The notes under the pieces are model-generated. The model made no database searches. It was not told where the DNA came from and saw only the letters and a list, made by a program, of their open reading frames with translations. From assembly GCF_000308615.1 (NCBI RefSeq), contig NZ_BAGB01000174.1, forward strand, positions 243,076-307,075: DNA of 64,000 nucleotides, written 5' to 3'. The position numbers and the translations under genes are program-made. This DNA comes from Nocardia jiangxiensis NBRC 101359 (GTDB taxonomy: Bacteria; Actinomycetota; Actinomycetes; Mycobacteriales; Mycobacteriaceae). Below, piece after piece: positions 8,269 through 16,601 of the stretch. Each line of letters opens with the position of its first letter. Positions within the stretch are counted from its first letter, which is position 1.

Positions 8269-9102
8269 TCACAGTCGCCCGTCGAGTCGCAGCTCGGGAT
8301 GCACCCAGTCCGGTGAGCGTCGTTCCTTGAATGCCCGGAACCCTTCGGCCGCTTCGGGTTTGCGCAGACTCGCCTGCATGCCGATCCGGTCGTAGAGGCC
8401 CAGATAACTGTCCAGACTGGACTTGATCGCCGCACGCGCGTCCGGCGCGGTGCGACAGCACTGTGCGAGGACCTCCCGGGCGGCCTCGGCCAGTTCCTCG
8501 TGCGGGACGACGCGGGCGATCATGCCCCAGTCCAGCGCCTCGTGTGCGGTCAGGGTGCGGCCGGTGAACATCAGGTCGCGGGTGCGCACCGGCCCGATCA
8601 GCCGGGCCAGCATCTGGCTGTAGTACGTATCGGCGATCCCGCGGTACAGCTCGGGTACCCGGAAGGTGGCGCGTTCGCTGACCACGGCCATATCGGCGCA
8701 CAGCGCGATCTGCAGCCCGCCGCCCTGACACAATCCGTTCACCGCCGCCACCACCGGTTTCGCGGATTGGCGCAAGGTTTCGAACGGCAGGGCGTCCATA
8801 CCCAGCGCTGAACCGAAACTCATCCAGTTGTCGCTGCCGCCACCGCCCATATCGCCGCCGGGAGCGAAGACGTCGCCCGTGCCGGTGATCAGCAGCCCGG
8901 CCAGACCGGGATCGGAGCCGACGTGATTGACCGCGTACTTGATACCGAAATACATCGCCGGGGTCATCGCGTTGCGGGCCTCGGGGCGATCCAGTGTGCA
9001 TACCCCGAACGGACCCTCCCGAGTGAACCGCAGATACGGCGTGCCCAGCCAATCGCCCTGCGGCGGCCTCGGATCCTGTTGTGCGGCGGGGGTTTGCGTC
9101 AT
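8269..9102 (-). CDS. Enoyl-CoA hydratase/isomerase family protein
   Basis: A 277-residue crotonase-fold enzyme. CoA and oxyanion segments include RPEARNAMTPAMYFGI (about residues 40-55), VFAPGGDMGGG, and the second oxyanion loop KPVVAAVNGLCQGGGLQIAL (about 115-134). A catalytic-type acid in FRVPELYRGI is also present. It should hydrate or isomerise a 2-enoyl-CoA. The glycine-rich insert GGGGSDNWMS is unusual. It is the last gene of a three-gene minus-strand operon (aldehyde dehydrogenase, F420-type oxidoreductase, this gene) with 15-20 base gaps. The ATG has AAGGAG. Confidence 0.87.
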   Translation of the reverse strand: MTQTPAAQQDPRPPQGDWLGTPYLRFTREGPFGVCTLDRPEARNAMTPAMYFGIKYAVNHVGSDPGLAGLLITGTGDVFAPGGDMGGGGSDNWMSFGSALGMDALPFETLRQSAKPVVAAVNGLCQGGGLQIALCADMAVVSERATFRVPELYRGIADTYYSQMLARLIGPVRTRDLMFTGRTLTAHEALDWGMIARVVPHEELAEAAREVLAQCCRTAPDARAAIKSSLDSYLGLYDRIGMQASLRKPEAAEGFRAFKERRSPDWVHPELRLDGRL

Positions 9103-9121
9103 CTGATCTCCTTGGTGGGCG

Positions 9122-10006
9122 CTACGGCATCCTGGACAGGATGTCCTGCGCGAATTTCTCGATCTGCGGTCGGTAACGGTCGGCGGGCGAACTGCCGGTC
9201 TGTTCGGCGGACGGCTCGGTCGTTCGTGCCCACGGGCTGCACATCACCGCGGTCACCCCGAGGTCCTCGGCGCGTTTGAACAGATCGACCGAATGCTTCT
9301 CGCGAAATGCCAACATGATCTCGAAAGGTTCGCTCTCGCGGCCGTATTCGCGGCGCAGCGCGGTGAGCCTCTCGACCCGGTGCACGGCCTCGTCCCAGGT
9401 GTAGGCGCTGCCCACCCATCCGTCGCACAATCGTGCCGCGCGCCGCATCGCCGCCTCCGATTCGCCGCCGCACATGATGGGAACCGGCTCGGGCGGGTGT
9501 GGCTCGATCATCAGTTCCGGTATGCGGTAATGCTTTCCGGTCCAGGACACCCAGCCCCCGCGCCACAGCGCCGGAAGCGCCTCGATCATCTCGTCCAGGC
9601 GTCTGCCGCGAGTGCTGAACTCCTGACCCATCAGCTCGAACTCTTCGCGCATCCAGCCCGCCCCGACGCTCAGCGCGACGCGGCCGTCGGCGATGACCGC
9701 TGCGGTGGCCACCTGTTTGGCCACCTCCAACAGCGGTCGGGCCGGTGCTACGTAGACGGCGTTGGTGAACCGGATCCGTTGTGTCACAGCGGCCATCGCG
9801 CCGATCAGGACCCAGGAGTCGGGCCAGGCGGTATCGGGCGTCCACATCGGTTTGCCGGTGGGGGAGGGATACGGCGAGGTCAGCTCGCGCGGATAGATCA
9901 GGTGATCGGAGACCACGATCCCGTCGAAGCCGACCTCGTCGAGTATGCGCGCCAACGCGATCGCGTCCGTGGTCGGCGTGAACGCCGTGCCGGTCCAGAA
10001 TTTCAC
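9122..10006 (-). CDS. LLM-class oxidoreductase, probably F420-dependent
   Basis: A 294-residue luciferase-like TIM-barrel protein (KFWTGTAFTPTTDAIALARI, GFDGIVVSDHLIYPRELTSP, TQRIRFTNAVYVAPARPLLEVAKQ, RVALSVGAGWMREEFELMG). The pattern matches actinobacterial members that use coenzyme F420 rather than FMN; the cofactor call is from family knowledge. It probably oxidises or reduces an alcohol, aldehyde or enoyl compound in the same route as the flanking aldehyde dehydrogenase and enoyl-CoA hydratase. The GTG start lies 15 bases after the stop of the upstream gene. Confidence 0.85.
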   Translation of the reverse strand: MKFWTGTAFTPTTDAIALARILDEVGFDGIVVSDHLIYPRELTSPYPSPTGKPMWTPDTAWPDSWVLIGAMAAVTQRIRFTNAVYVAPARPLLEVAKQVATAAVIADGRVALSVGAGWMREEFELMGQEFSTRGRRLDEMIEALPALWRGGWVSWTGKHYRIPELMIEPHPPEPVPIMCGGESEAAMRRAARLCDGWVGSAYTWDEAVHRVERLTALRREYGRESEPFEIMLAFREKHSVDLFKRAEDLGVTAVMCSPWARTTEPSAEQTGSSPADRYRPQIEKFAQDILSRMP

Positions 10007-10021
10007 GACAGTGCCTATCGG

Positions 10022-11506
10022 TCAGGCGGGCATGCCGACGGTCTTGGATTCCAGGTACTCCTTGAAACCTTCGTCGCCGTTGCGTCGCCCGAGTCCGGAT
10101 TGTTTGATGCCGCCGAACGGGCTGCCGACGCCGAAGTGGCTCTTGCCGTTGATCGTGACGTTGCCGGTGCGCATGCGCCGCGCCACCGACACCGCACGGT
10201 CCACATCGGCGCCGGACACCTCGCCGGAGAGCCCGTAGATGGAGTTGTTCGCGATGGCGACGGCCTCGTCCTCGGTGTCGTACGGCGTCACGGTCAGTAC
10301 CGGGCCGAAGATCTCCTCCTGTGCCACACGCGAATTCGGATCCACATCGGCGAGCAGCGTGGGTTGGACGTAATAGCCGACCGGCAGATCCGCGGGGGTG
10401 CCGCCGCCGGTGACAACCCTTGCGCCCGAATCGATCCCGGAGCGGATCAGACCGAACACCTTCTCGCGCTGGGTCCGGCTGATCTGCGGGCCCTGCATGA
10501 CGCCCGGAGTCCACGGGTCGCCGACCGGGAAATTGGCCATACTCGTCTCGAGGATTGCCAGACCCTCGTCATAGCGCCTGCGGGGCAACAGGATTCGTGA
10601 GGGCAGAATGCAGGACTGCCCACTCATGACACAGGCCATCATTGCCGCGAGCGGCAGCGATGCGGACAGGTCGGCGTCGTCGAGCACGATATGCGCGGAT
10701 TTACCGCCCAATTCGAGCAGCGTCTTCTTCACCGTCGCCGACGCGGCCGACAGAATCGCCCGGCCGGTCGCTGTCGAACCGGTGAAGGTGATCATGTCCA
10801 CGCGCGGATCCGCGCTCAGTGCCGCGCCGACCTCGTTGGCGTTGGAGGTCACGACATTGAACACCCCGGCCGGGATATCGGTCTCCTCGGCGACGATGCG
10901 CCCCAGTTCGCTGCCCGACCACGGCGTGAGCTGCGCGGGTTTGAGCACGACCGTGTTGCCTGCCATCAGCGCGGGCATCGTCTCGGCGATGTTCAGGTAG
11001 AACGGCACATTCCACGGCGTGATGGCGCCGACCACCCCGGTGGGCTCGTAGAAGATCTTCCGCAGCGCCGGGCCCAGCGGTGTCTCGTGCACACCGTTGT
11101 CGGCCACGTATTCGAAGGCCCGCCCATATTCGGCCCAGTGCCGCACCTCGTCGATCGGCTCATCGATCTGACTGCGCGTCACACTGACCGGGCACCCCAC
11201 CTCGGTCACCAGAACCCGCCGCAGCCACTCCTTCTGCCGCTCCAGCGCCTCCGCCAACTGGATCAGGCAGTGGTACCGGAACTCCACATCGCGTGCCCAA
11301 TCGGTGGTATCGAACGCCCGCCGGGCCGCCCTGACCGCCCGCTCCATATCGCCCACGGTGCCGTCACTCGCCCGCCCGACGACCTCCTCGCTCGCGGGAT
11401 GAACCACGTCGAACATGGCCCCACCCGCCGTGACCTGCAGCTCCCCATCGATGAGCATCCGCTCGTCCCCGGCCGCCACGCCCGTCTCGTTCTCCGCACT
11501 GGTCAC
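10022..11506 (-). CDS. NAD(P)-dependent aldehyde dehydrogenase
   Basis: A 494-residue aldehyde dehydrogenase superfamily member. Visible blocks are TGVVGAITPWNVPFYLN, KPAQLTPWSG, the cofactor loop TFTGSTATGRAI, the Glu block LLELGGKSAHIVL, the catalytic Cys block SGQSCILPSR, and the C-terminal EEIFGPVLTV and HFGVGSPFGGIKQSG. It should oxidise an aldehyde to the acid. It is first in the operon with the LLM oxidoreductase and enoyl-CoA hydratase. A near-perfect palindrome at 11549-11563 lies 43 bases upstream of the GTG start, the same arrangement as before the mmsB-like gene. Confidence 0.9.
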   Translation of the reverse strand: MTSAENETGVAAGDERMLIDGELQVTAGGAMFDVVHPASEEVVGRASDGTVGDMERAVRAARRAFDTTDWARDVEFRYHCLIQLAEALERQKEWLRRVLVTEVGCPVSVTRSQIDEPIDEVRHWAEYGRAFEYVADNGVHETPLGPALRKIFYEPTGVVGAITPWNVPFYLNIAETMPALMAGNTVVLKPAQLTPWSGSELGRIVAEETDIPAGVFNVVTSNANEVGAALSADPRVDMITFTGSTATGRAILSAASATVKKTLLELGGKSAHIVLDDADLSASLPLAAMMACVMSGQSCILPSRILLPRRRYDEGLAILETSMANFPVGDPWTPGVMQGPQISRTQREKVFGLIRSGIDSGARVVTGGGTPADLPVGYYVQPTLLADVDPNSRVAQEEIFGPVLTVTPYDTEDEAVAIANNSIYGLSGEVSGADVDRAVSVARRMRTGNVTINGKSHFGVGSPFGGIKQSGLGRRNGDEGFKEYLESKTVGMPA

Positions 11507-11548
11507 TTCGGCCCACTCCTCGCCGCGACAATATAGTTTCCAGTAAAA

Positions 11549-11563
11549 GAGAATAGTGTTCTC
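11549..11563. promoter_or_regulatory. Candidate operator upstream of aldehyde dehydrogenase operon
   Basis: GAGAAT-AGT-GTTCTC, one arm mismatch from the GAGAATNNNATTCTC palindrome at 2643. It lies between the aldehyde dehydrogenase start (11506) and the end of the dioxygenase gene (11673), near the expected promoter. Confidence 0.55.
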
Positions 11564-11672
11564 TCCGGAGTCTCGTGGCGCTTCCGGCTCGATCAGCCCA
11601 ACGTCATCGAGCGATCAGACGGTATTCGTGCGGCAGCGGAACGGGAGTGGATCGCCGGGCGAGGTTTTCCGA

Positions 11673-12746
11673 CTACAGGTCGAGCGCTCGGGTGCGAGTG
11701 GGTGGTGGGCCGACCACGACGAGGTCGAGATCGGCGGCGTTAGCGATCAGGCGCTGCTGGAACACTTCCGGGGTGATCAGACCCTCGGTGTAGATGTGCT
11801 CGTTTGTCGGGTCGCCGGTGACTTCGAAGAACGGCTCGAAGATGTCGCTGGTGAGCATGCCGAGCAATCGGGTGCCGTGCCGTTCGATGGCGAAGGTGTG
11901 AATCGTGCCCGCCGGGGCGTGGACGAAGTCGCCGGGGGTCAGCAGCACTTCCTCGCCGTTGACGTACACCCAGATCCGGCCGGACATGCAGAAGAAGTTC
12001 TCGGTGTGGCGCTGATGGAAATGCCGGATGAAATACGGCTGCGGCGCTGCTGAGGACAGCACCGAGAAGTACCGGCCGCCGGTGTTGCGTCCGCGGGCGT
12101 TGAACGTCTGGATGGTGTCGGGCCAGTCCAGTCGTTCGCCGGTCATCGCGCGCAGGAAATACGGTTCGATGCCGTCGGGGAGCGTGTCGTCCCAGTCGTC
12201 GGTCGCCGGGGTGAAGGGCTCGTCGGTGTGGCGGCGCGCGCCGCGGGGAAGCACCAGTTGTTCGCTCGCCGCATTGCCGCCCGCGGTGTACATGTGTGCC
12301 TCGACGCGGGCCTGGGCCAGCGCGTCGTCGTCGAGCAGAACATCGAGCGCTCCGCCGGGAGCCGAGAAGAACAAGATCCGGCTGCCGTGGCCGAGAATGC
12401 GATAGGCGACCGGGACGCCGGGCGGAACATGGATCGAATCACCCTGTGTCAGAACGCGGCTCCGACCGGGCAGCCAGAATTGCACACTGCCTTCGAACAC
12501 GTGGTAGGTGCGCTGGTGTTCGGCCAGACTGTGGAAGGGGGCGCCCGCCCCGCGCGGGCCCAGAATGAAGGCGGCGTCGAACAGTTCGCCGGTGTCGGCC
12601 GGTCGCGCGATGACCGTCCACAGTTGCCCGTCGACCTCGTAGCGCTGCCCTTCGCCGCTGGCCAGGTAGTAGGGGGCGGGCTCGCCGGGCAGCGCGTTGA
12701 TCAGCGGACGGGTTCGGTTCATCGCGTCGCGATCGTTGGCTGTCAT
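11673..12746 (-). CDS. Bicupin dioxygenase, quercetin 2,3-dioxygenase-like
   Basis: A 357-residue protein of two cupin domains. The N-terminal cupin has AGAPFHSLAEHQRTYHVFEGSV and IHVPPGVPVAYRI. The C-terminal cupin has FIRHFHQRHTENFFCMSGRI and FVHAPAGTIHTFAI, with the H-x-H ... E ... H metal ligands (residues about 235-285). Similar Bacillus and Streptomyces enzymes open the flavonol C ring with release of CO, but bicupins act on many substrates, so quercetin is provisional. The ATG overlaps the stop of the upstream hydrolase gene (ATGA), so the two were translationally coupled. Confidence 0.8.
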   Translation of the reverse strand: MTANDRDAMNRTRPLINALPGEPAPYYLASGEGQRYEVDGQLWTVIARPADTGELFDAAFILGPRGAGAPFHSLAEHQRTYHVFEGSVQFWLPGRSRVLTQGDSIHVPPGVPVAYRILGHGSRILFFSAPGGALDVLLDDDALAQARVEAHMYTAGGNAASEQLVLPRGARRHTDEPFTPATDDWDDTLPDGIEPYFLRAMTGERLDWPDTIQTFNARGRNTGGRYFSVLSSAAPQPYFIRHFHQRHTENFFCMSGRIWVYVNGEEVLLTPGDFVHAPAGTIHTFAIERHGTRLLGMLTSDIFEPFFEVTGDPTNEHIYTEGLITPEVFQQRLIANAADLDLVVVGPPPTRTRALDL

Positions 12747-13689
12747 GGCGTATTTCCGTCCGAGAGGTGACGAGCGAAGAAGTCACCGATGTCGTCGAAT
12801 CCGAACGTGGTGTGCTCGTCTCGCAGATCCGTGCGGCGGACGCGGGCGGCTGTCCGGCCTTCGCGGAGCAGGCGGCCGTCATCCATCACATCCGTGAGCT
12901 CGGCGTCCATTCGCCCGCTCGGGTTCAGGAATCCGTGCTTGTAGTCCTCGACCAGGTACAAGGTGCTCTCGACACCGGCGGCGATCAGTGCGGCGTGCAG
13001 CCGTTCGCTGTGGCGTTGGGAGACAACGGGATCGGCGGCGCCGTGTGAGATCTGGAACGGCGGCGCCGACGCCACGACCCGGTGCAGTGGGCTCGCGGCG
13101 AGCGCGGACGCGCGCCGCTGCTCCGGAGGACCGCCGAGGAACGCCGCCTCGTGACTCGGCCTGCCATCGGGCAGCAGCGCCCGGGCCGTGGTCAGGTCGG
13201 TGGGACCGTACGATTCGGCGACCGCGGCCACCCGGGCGTCACCGGACTCGGGCTCACCGTCGAGCCGGTCGAGATGACCGGTGAGCCCGGCCAGCGCGGC
13301 CAGATGCCCGCCCGCCGACGAGCCCCTACTCCGATGCGGTCGGCCCGCAGATTCCAGGTGGCTGCGTTGCCGCGCAGAAACCGGATCGCCGATCGCACAT
13401 CGTGTAACTGGGCGGGGAACACCGCCTGACCGCTGAGCCGATACTCGATCGACGCCATGGCTATCCCGCGTTCGACGAAGAATCGCCCGAAGTCGGGTGC
13501 CAGGGTCCGATCGCCGGTGAACCACGCGCCGCCGTGCAGCCAGACCACGACCGGAGTCGGCCCGTCGGCTCCGATCGGGGTGTAGAGGTCCAGAAGCAGC
13601 GCGCCGGTGGCTCTGTCGGCAAACGGCAGATCCCGTGTGACAGATACCGAATTGTTTTGCACACCTGCGATATTGCGGATCCTCGACAC
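12743..13689 (-). pseudogene. Alpha/beta-hydrolase (carboxylesterase/HSL type) split by a frameshift
   Basis: The first frame (13689 down to about 13330) encodes an N-terminal half with the oxyanion signature VVVWLHGGAWFTGDR and ATWNLRADRIGV. It then leaves frame exactly at the nucleophile elbow. The second frame continues GSSAGGHLAALAG, through SHGAADPVVSQRHSERL and YLVEDYKHGFLNPSG, to the end at 12743. One missing base around 13322-13332, beside a GGGG run on the coding strand, explains the break; the expected join is IGVxGSSAGGHLA. It could be a true null allele or a homopolymer sequencing error. If intact it would be an esterase of about 314 residues, coupled by ATGA overlap to the dioxygenase. 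Confidence 0.8.
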
Positions 13690-13716
13690 CGAAGACCAGC
13701 GGGAAATCCCGAACCG

Positions 13717-14604
13717 CTATTCGGCGAATCCGGATGATGCCGACTGTGCGACCCGCACCGCCAAACGGGTGAAGCGCCGCAGCGCCGGGGTGGAGCGCCC
13801 CGCGCCGACACACAGGTGGGTCGGCCGATCGTCGAGATCGGCGATGGGCACGAATCGCACACCCGGCCGCTGATAGATGCGGGCGCCCAACGCCCCGGCG
13901 ACGTTCACGCCGATACCCGCCGCGCACAATTCGAGGACCTCGTCGAAGTTGTGCGCGGTCGGGAGCGTGCGCGGGGCGTCGCGAAGTACGTCCCCGAGCC
14001 ACCGGTCCGAGGTCCGCGCGTCACCGACCGTGACGAAGGTCTGGTCGACCAGCTCGGCAACCGTGACGGACTCCCGCGCAGCCAGCGGATGGCTGTCGGC
14101 GACGATCAGCACACACGGATCGCTCCACAGCGGCGTCGCATGGATCGTGGGCGGGACGGTCCCGGCGCCGGGGATCAACGCACAGTCGACCGTCCGGTCG
14201 AGCAGCGCCCGATACGGATCGGAGAACCCCAATTGTTTGATGTGCCACTCGATTTCGGGCATCTCGTTGCGCGCGGCGGTCAGGATCTGTCTGGACTGTG
14301 TACTGAAAACAGCTATGCCGATGCGCAGTTCGGGCCGACCGATGTCCGACCGCGCCCAGAAGATGACATCGTCGACCGCGCGGACCGCGTTCTCCGCCAA
14401 CGGGATCAGCTGGCGGCCCTCGGCGCTGAGGCTGACATTTCGGGATGTCCGCTGGAAGAGTGTTTTGCCGAGCCGTCGCTCCAGCGCGGCCACGTGTTCG
14501 CTCAGTGACGAAGGGCTCACGTTGAGCCGCTCCGCAGCTCGACCGAAATGCAGTTCTTCGGCGACTGCCAGAAAGCTGCGGAGGTGCGCGACGGTGACGT
14601 CCAC
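13717..14604 (-). CDS. LysR family transcriptional regulator
   Basis: A 295-residue regulator beginning MDVTVAHLRSFLAVAEELHFGR, AAERLNVSPSSLSEHVAALE and GKTLFQRTSRNVSLSAEGRQ (winged helix, residues 1-62). An effector-binding domain follows, starting at ELRIGIAVFSTQ. It lies 27 bases upstream of the esterase/dioxygenase pair on the same strand, an unusual co-directional arrangement for LysR; the regulator and its presumed targets may form one unit. No terminator is seen in between. Confidence 0.87.
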   Translation of the reverse strand: MDVTVAHLRSFLAVAEELHFGRAAERLNVSPSSLSEHVAALERRLGKTLFQRTSRNVSLSAEGRQLIPLAENAVRAVDDVIFWARSDIGRPELRIGIAVFSTQSRQILTAARNEMPEIEWHIKQLGFSDPYRALLDRTVDCALIPGAGTVPPTIHATPLWSDPCVLIVADSHPLAARESVTVAELVDQTFVTVGDARTSDRWLGDVLRDAPRTLPTAHNFDEVLELCAAGIGVNVAGALGARIYQRPGVRFVPIADLDDRPTHLCVGAGRSTPALRRFTRLAVRVAQSASSGFAE

Positions 14605-14705
14605 ACTCCGAGCCTAATGCGGTGCGCCCGGGGTGTCGGGATCCTCGCGCGGTCCGTGCGGGTATCCGCCACGCTGATCGGTGTCGGCTGCCGCTGAATG
14701 GGTCC

Positions 14706-14882
14706 TCACGGGTCCTGTCGCGGGTGGTTGGACCGAGGTGCGGCCTCGGCATGGCTGCGGTCGCGATCGGCCCATTCGTCCAAGCCGACGGCGACCCGGA
14801 TCAGCAACGCCAACGCTTCCGACGTCGCCCGGTGCGGGGTGCGGTGAGCGACTGGTATGCGTTGCGGCAGTTCGGCATTCAC
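14706..14882 (-). CDS. Tiny hypothetical protein, last of an overlapping cluster
   Basis: A 58-residue reading frame, VNAELPQRIPVAHRTPH then RATSEALALLIRVAVGLDEW and ADRDRSHAEAAPRSNHPRQD. Its GTG overlaps the stop of the preceding tiny gene (GTGA). The central segment looks like one amphipathic helix. It has no recognised family. It is supported mainly by the chain of start-stop overlaps with its neighbours. Confidence 0.45.
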   Translation of the reverse strand: MNAELPQRIPVAHRTPHRATSEALALLIRVAVGLDEWADRDRSHAEAAPRSNHPRQDP

Positions 14883-15040
14883 TTCTCGCCCAGCGTCGGA
14901 TCGATGCCGTTCGAGGCATACCTGCGAGCCTGGTACCGATGGATGCAGGAGACGCCGCAGAATGCGCGGTCGTCGTAGCGGTGTATCCGCAGATTCCTTT
15001 TTCCGCACCAATCACACCAGAGATCGTCTTCGCAGCTCAC
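14879..15040 (-). CDS. Tiny zinc-finger-like protein
   Basis: A 53-residue protein with C-x2-C (CDWCGKRNLRIHRYDD) and C-x3-C (FCGVSCIHRYQARRY) pairs, a pattern found in many small actinobacterial zinc-binding proteins. The GTG start overlaps the upstream stop (GTGTGA). Position within a run of overlapping tiny genes supports translation. Function unknown. Confidence 0.55.
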   Translation of the reverse strand: MSCEDDLWCDWCGKRNLRIHRYDDRAFCGVSCIHRYQARRYASNGIDPTLGEK

Positions 15041-15270
15041 ACGCCCTCCGATCCCCGGGACGGCTCGTTCAGTTCGCCGCCCCGTGGAGCAGGACGCTGT
15101 TCGAGTATGCGTCCGCCGTCGACGAGCACGTCCCATGCGGCGCGTTTGCGGCCGCACTCGGCGACACTGCATCCGAGGTGTCGCTGCATCGTGGCATGCG
15201 CTTCCGGGGTACTCATGACGGTGTCGGGGGAGTCGTGCGGCCACTCTGCGGGCCAGAGGCTGGTGTCCAT
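15037..15270 (-). CDS. Small conserved-looking protein, unknown function
   Basis: A 77-residue protein from an ATG preceded by AAAGGAAC: MDTSLWPAEWPHDSPDTVMS, then an HLGCSVAECGRKRAAWDVLV block with two Cys and a helical tail. Proteins of this size with a C-x4-C-x2-K pattern occur as satellites of Xre/GNAT genes in Nocardia-like genomes, by recollection. Function unknown. Confidence 0.55.
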   Translation of the reverse strand: MDTSLWPAEWPHDSPDTVMSTPEAHATMQRHLGCSVAECGRKRAAWDVLVDGGRILEQRPAPRGGELNEPSRGSEGV

Positions 15271-15377
15271 GATGAGTTCCTTTGTCGGCCAGAGGAATTC
15301 AGCGGACGACACTCCCATGCGATGAAGCCGAAAAGTCCGACTGTCAGCGCGCCGAGCAGGATCCATGTCGTCCACAT
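15213..15377 (-). CDS. Tiny single-span membrane protein
   Basis: A 54-residue frame starting MWTTWILLGALTVGLFGFIAW, a clear membrane helix, with a GGAGGT site before the ATG. Its last 19 codons overlap the next gene in another frame and look like out-of-frame sequence, so the natural stop may have been lost by a small indel near 15275. It is the first gene of the minus-strand tiny-gene cluster. Confidence 0.45.
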   Translation of the reverse strand: MWTTWILLGALTVGLFGFIAWECRPLNSSGRQRNSSWTPASGPQSGRTTPPTPS

Positions 15378-15614
15378 CGAGACCTCCAGGGGTGTCGGTT
15401 GGTTCGGGTTCCCAGATGCCGGTGCCGGATCGGTCACCCGGGCTACGAGTCAGGTGGCCGGTGCGGCAATACCCTTGTGGGACTGAGGAATCCCGGTATC
15501 GGAGGCTCCTTCGAGCGTCGCCGAGACACGACCTCCAAACCAGCGACAGACCACTACCGAACTCCTACACTTCCCTTACGGCATTTGCGTCGCATGGACA
15601 GGGGTGGATAGGGG

Positions 15615-15830
15615 ATGGTTGTCAGTCAGTGGACTCGATGTGAAGTCCGGGCGCTGCGGGTCGTGGCGCTACGGCTCACGCAGGAAAAATTCGCTGAGCG
15701 AGTGGGCTATTCGGCAGCCGCGGTAGGCAAATGGGAACGCGCTACCTCGGAGCGCCCGGTGCGCGGGGAGTCGGCGCAGGATCTCGACACCCTGCTCGCC
15801 CAGCGTACGAAAGCCTCGATCAGAAAGTGA
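15615..15830 (+). CDS. Stand-alone Xre-type helix-turn-helix protein (possibly truncated)
   Basis: Only 71 residues, containing a helix-turn-helix LTQEKFAERVGYSAAAVGKWER (about residues 22-43), followed by SERPVRGESAQDLDTLLAQ. In Streptomyces and Nocardia this N-terminal block normally heads a 250-400 residue regulator; here it stops shortly after the DNA-binding domain. It may be a truncated remnant or a minimal repressor. Divergent from the tiny-gene cluster and 7 bases upstream of the GNAT gene. Confidence 0.65.
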   Translation: MVVSQWTRCEVRALRVVALRLTQEKFAERVGYSAAAVGKWERATSERPVRGESAQDLDTLLAQRTKASIRK

Positions 15831-15837
15831 TCACTGC

Positions 15838-16413
15838 ATGAATACGCCGGATGACCTCGAGTTCGAGCACCTCACCGCCGCGCAGGCGCGAGGGCGCGGG
15901 AATATGGTCGAAGACACCTATCGGGCTTCCTATGTCGATGCGATCGCGTCCGGAGACCTCTTCGATTCGCCGTTCGAGTTCATGCGCAGGTTCGATTCGT
16001 ACACCGGTCCTCGGAACGGGGACAGGTTCGCGTATGTTCTCGCGCGGGTGAGGGGTGAGTCGGCGGGGCAGACCTGGGGGTGGTCGCTTCCGCCGGATGC
16101 GGCGTGGTGGAGAGGGTTTCAGCCGGATCCGGGCCTTGCGGGGGATTTCACCGTCGAGGATGGTGAGCGCACGTTCGCGCTCAGCGAGATCATGGTGTGT
16201 GCCGGGTATGCGGGCCAGGGGATTGCGCGTGCCATGCATGACGAACTGCTGCGTTCGCGGCCGGAAGGTCGCGCCACTCTGCTTGTGGAAGCGGACAATT
16301 CGCGGGCCTATCAGCGGTACATCCAGTGGGGCTGGCGCAAGGTCGGGCATCTGCGGCCCGACTGGCCCGATGCCCCGCGGTTCGATGTTCTGCTTCGCGA
16401 TCTCGCGGACTGA
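15838..16413 (+). CDS. GNAT family N-acetyltransferase
   Basis: A 191-residue acetyltransferase. The acetyl-CoA-binding motif A is IMVCAGYAGQGIARAMHDELL (about residues 118-138), followed by ATLLVEADNSRAYQRYIQWGW, the usual motif B region. It should transfer an acetyl group from acetyl-CoA to an amine; the substrate is unknown. It is probably co-transcribed with the Xre protein. Confidence 0.82.
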   Translation: MNTPDDLEFEHLTAAQARGRGNMVEDTYRASYVDAIASGDLFDSPFEFMRRFDSYTGPRNGDRFAYVLARVRGESAGQTWGWSLPPDAAWWRGFQPDPGLAGDFTVEDGERTFALSEIMVCAGYAGQGIARAMHDELLRSRPEGRATLLVEADNSRAYQRYIQWGWRKVGHLRPDWPDAPRFDVLLRDLAD

Positions 16414-16601
16414 AACTTGCAGAGTGGAAGTAGGAGAACGTAGGACGTCGGTCTGTTGGCGTTGCGCGCGCAACCGTACCGAGCGCGCGACGAATCCAGT
16501 GCACCTGTTTACGTGAATTATGTTGGTGCACTACATTATTCGCCTGTGATTCGTCCGATTGACTATGGTGTCGTGCGGTGTCCTCTCGATAAAATGCGGG
16601 G

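Noticed and set aside
9099..10514. 471-codon minus-strand frame overlapping the LLM oxidoreductase and aldehyde dehydrogenase
   Set aside because: Out-of-frame with two well-defined genes; Arg/Gly-rich with no motif.
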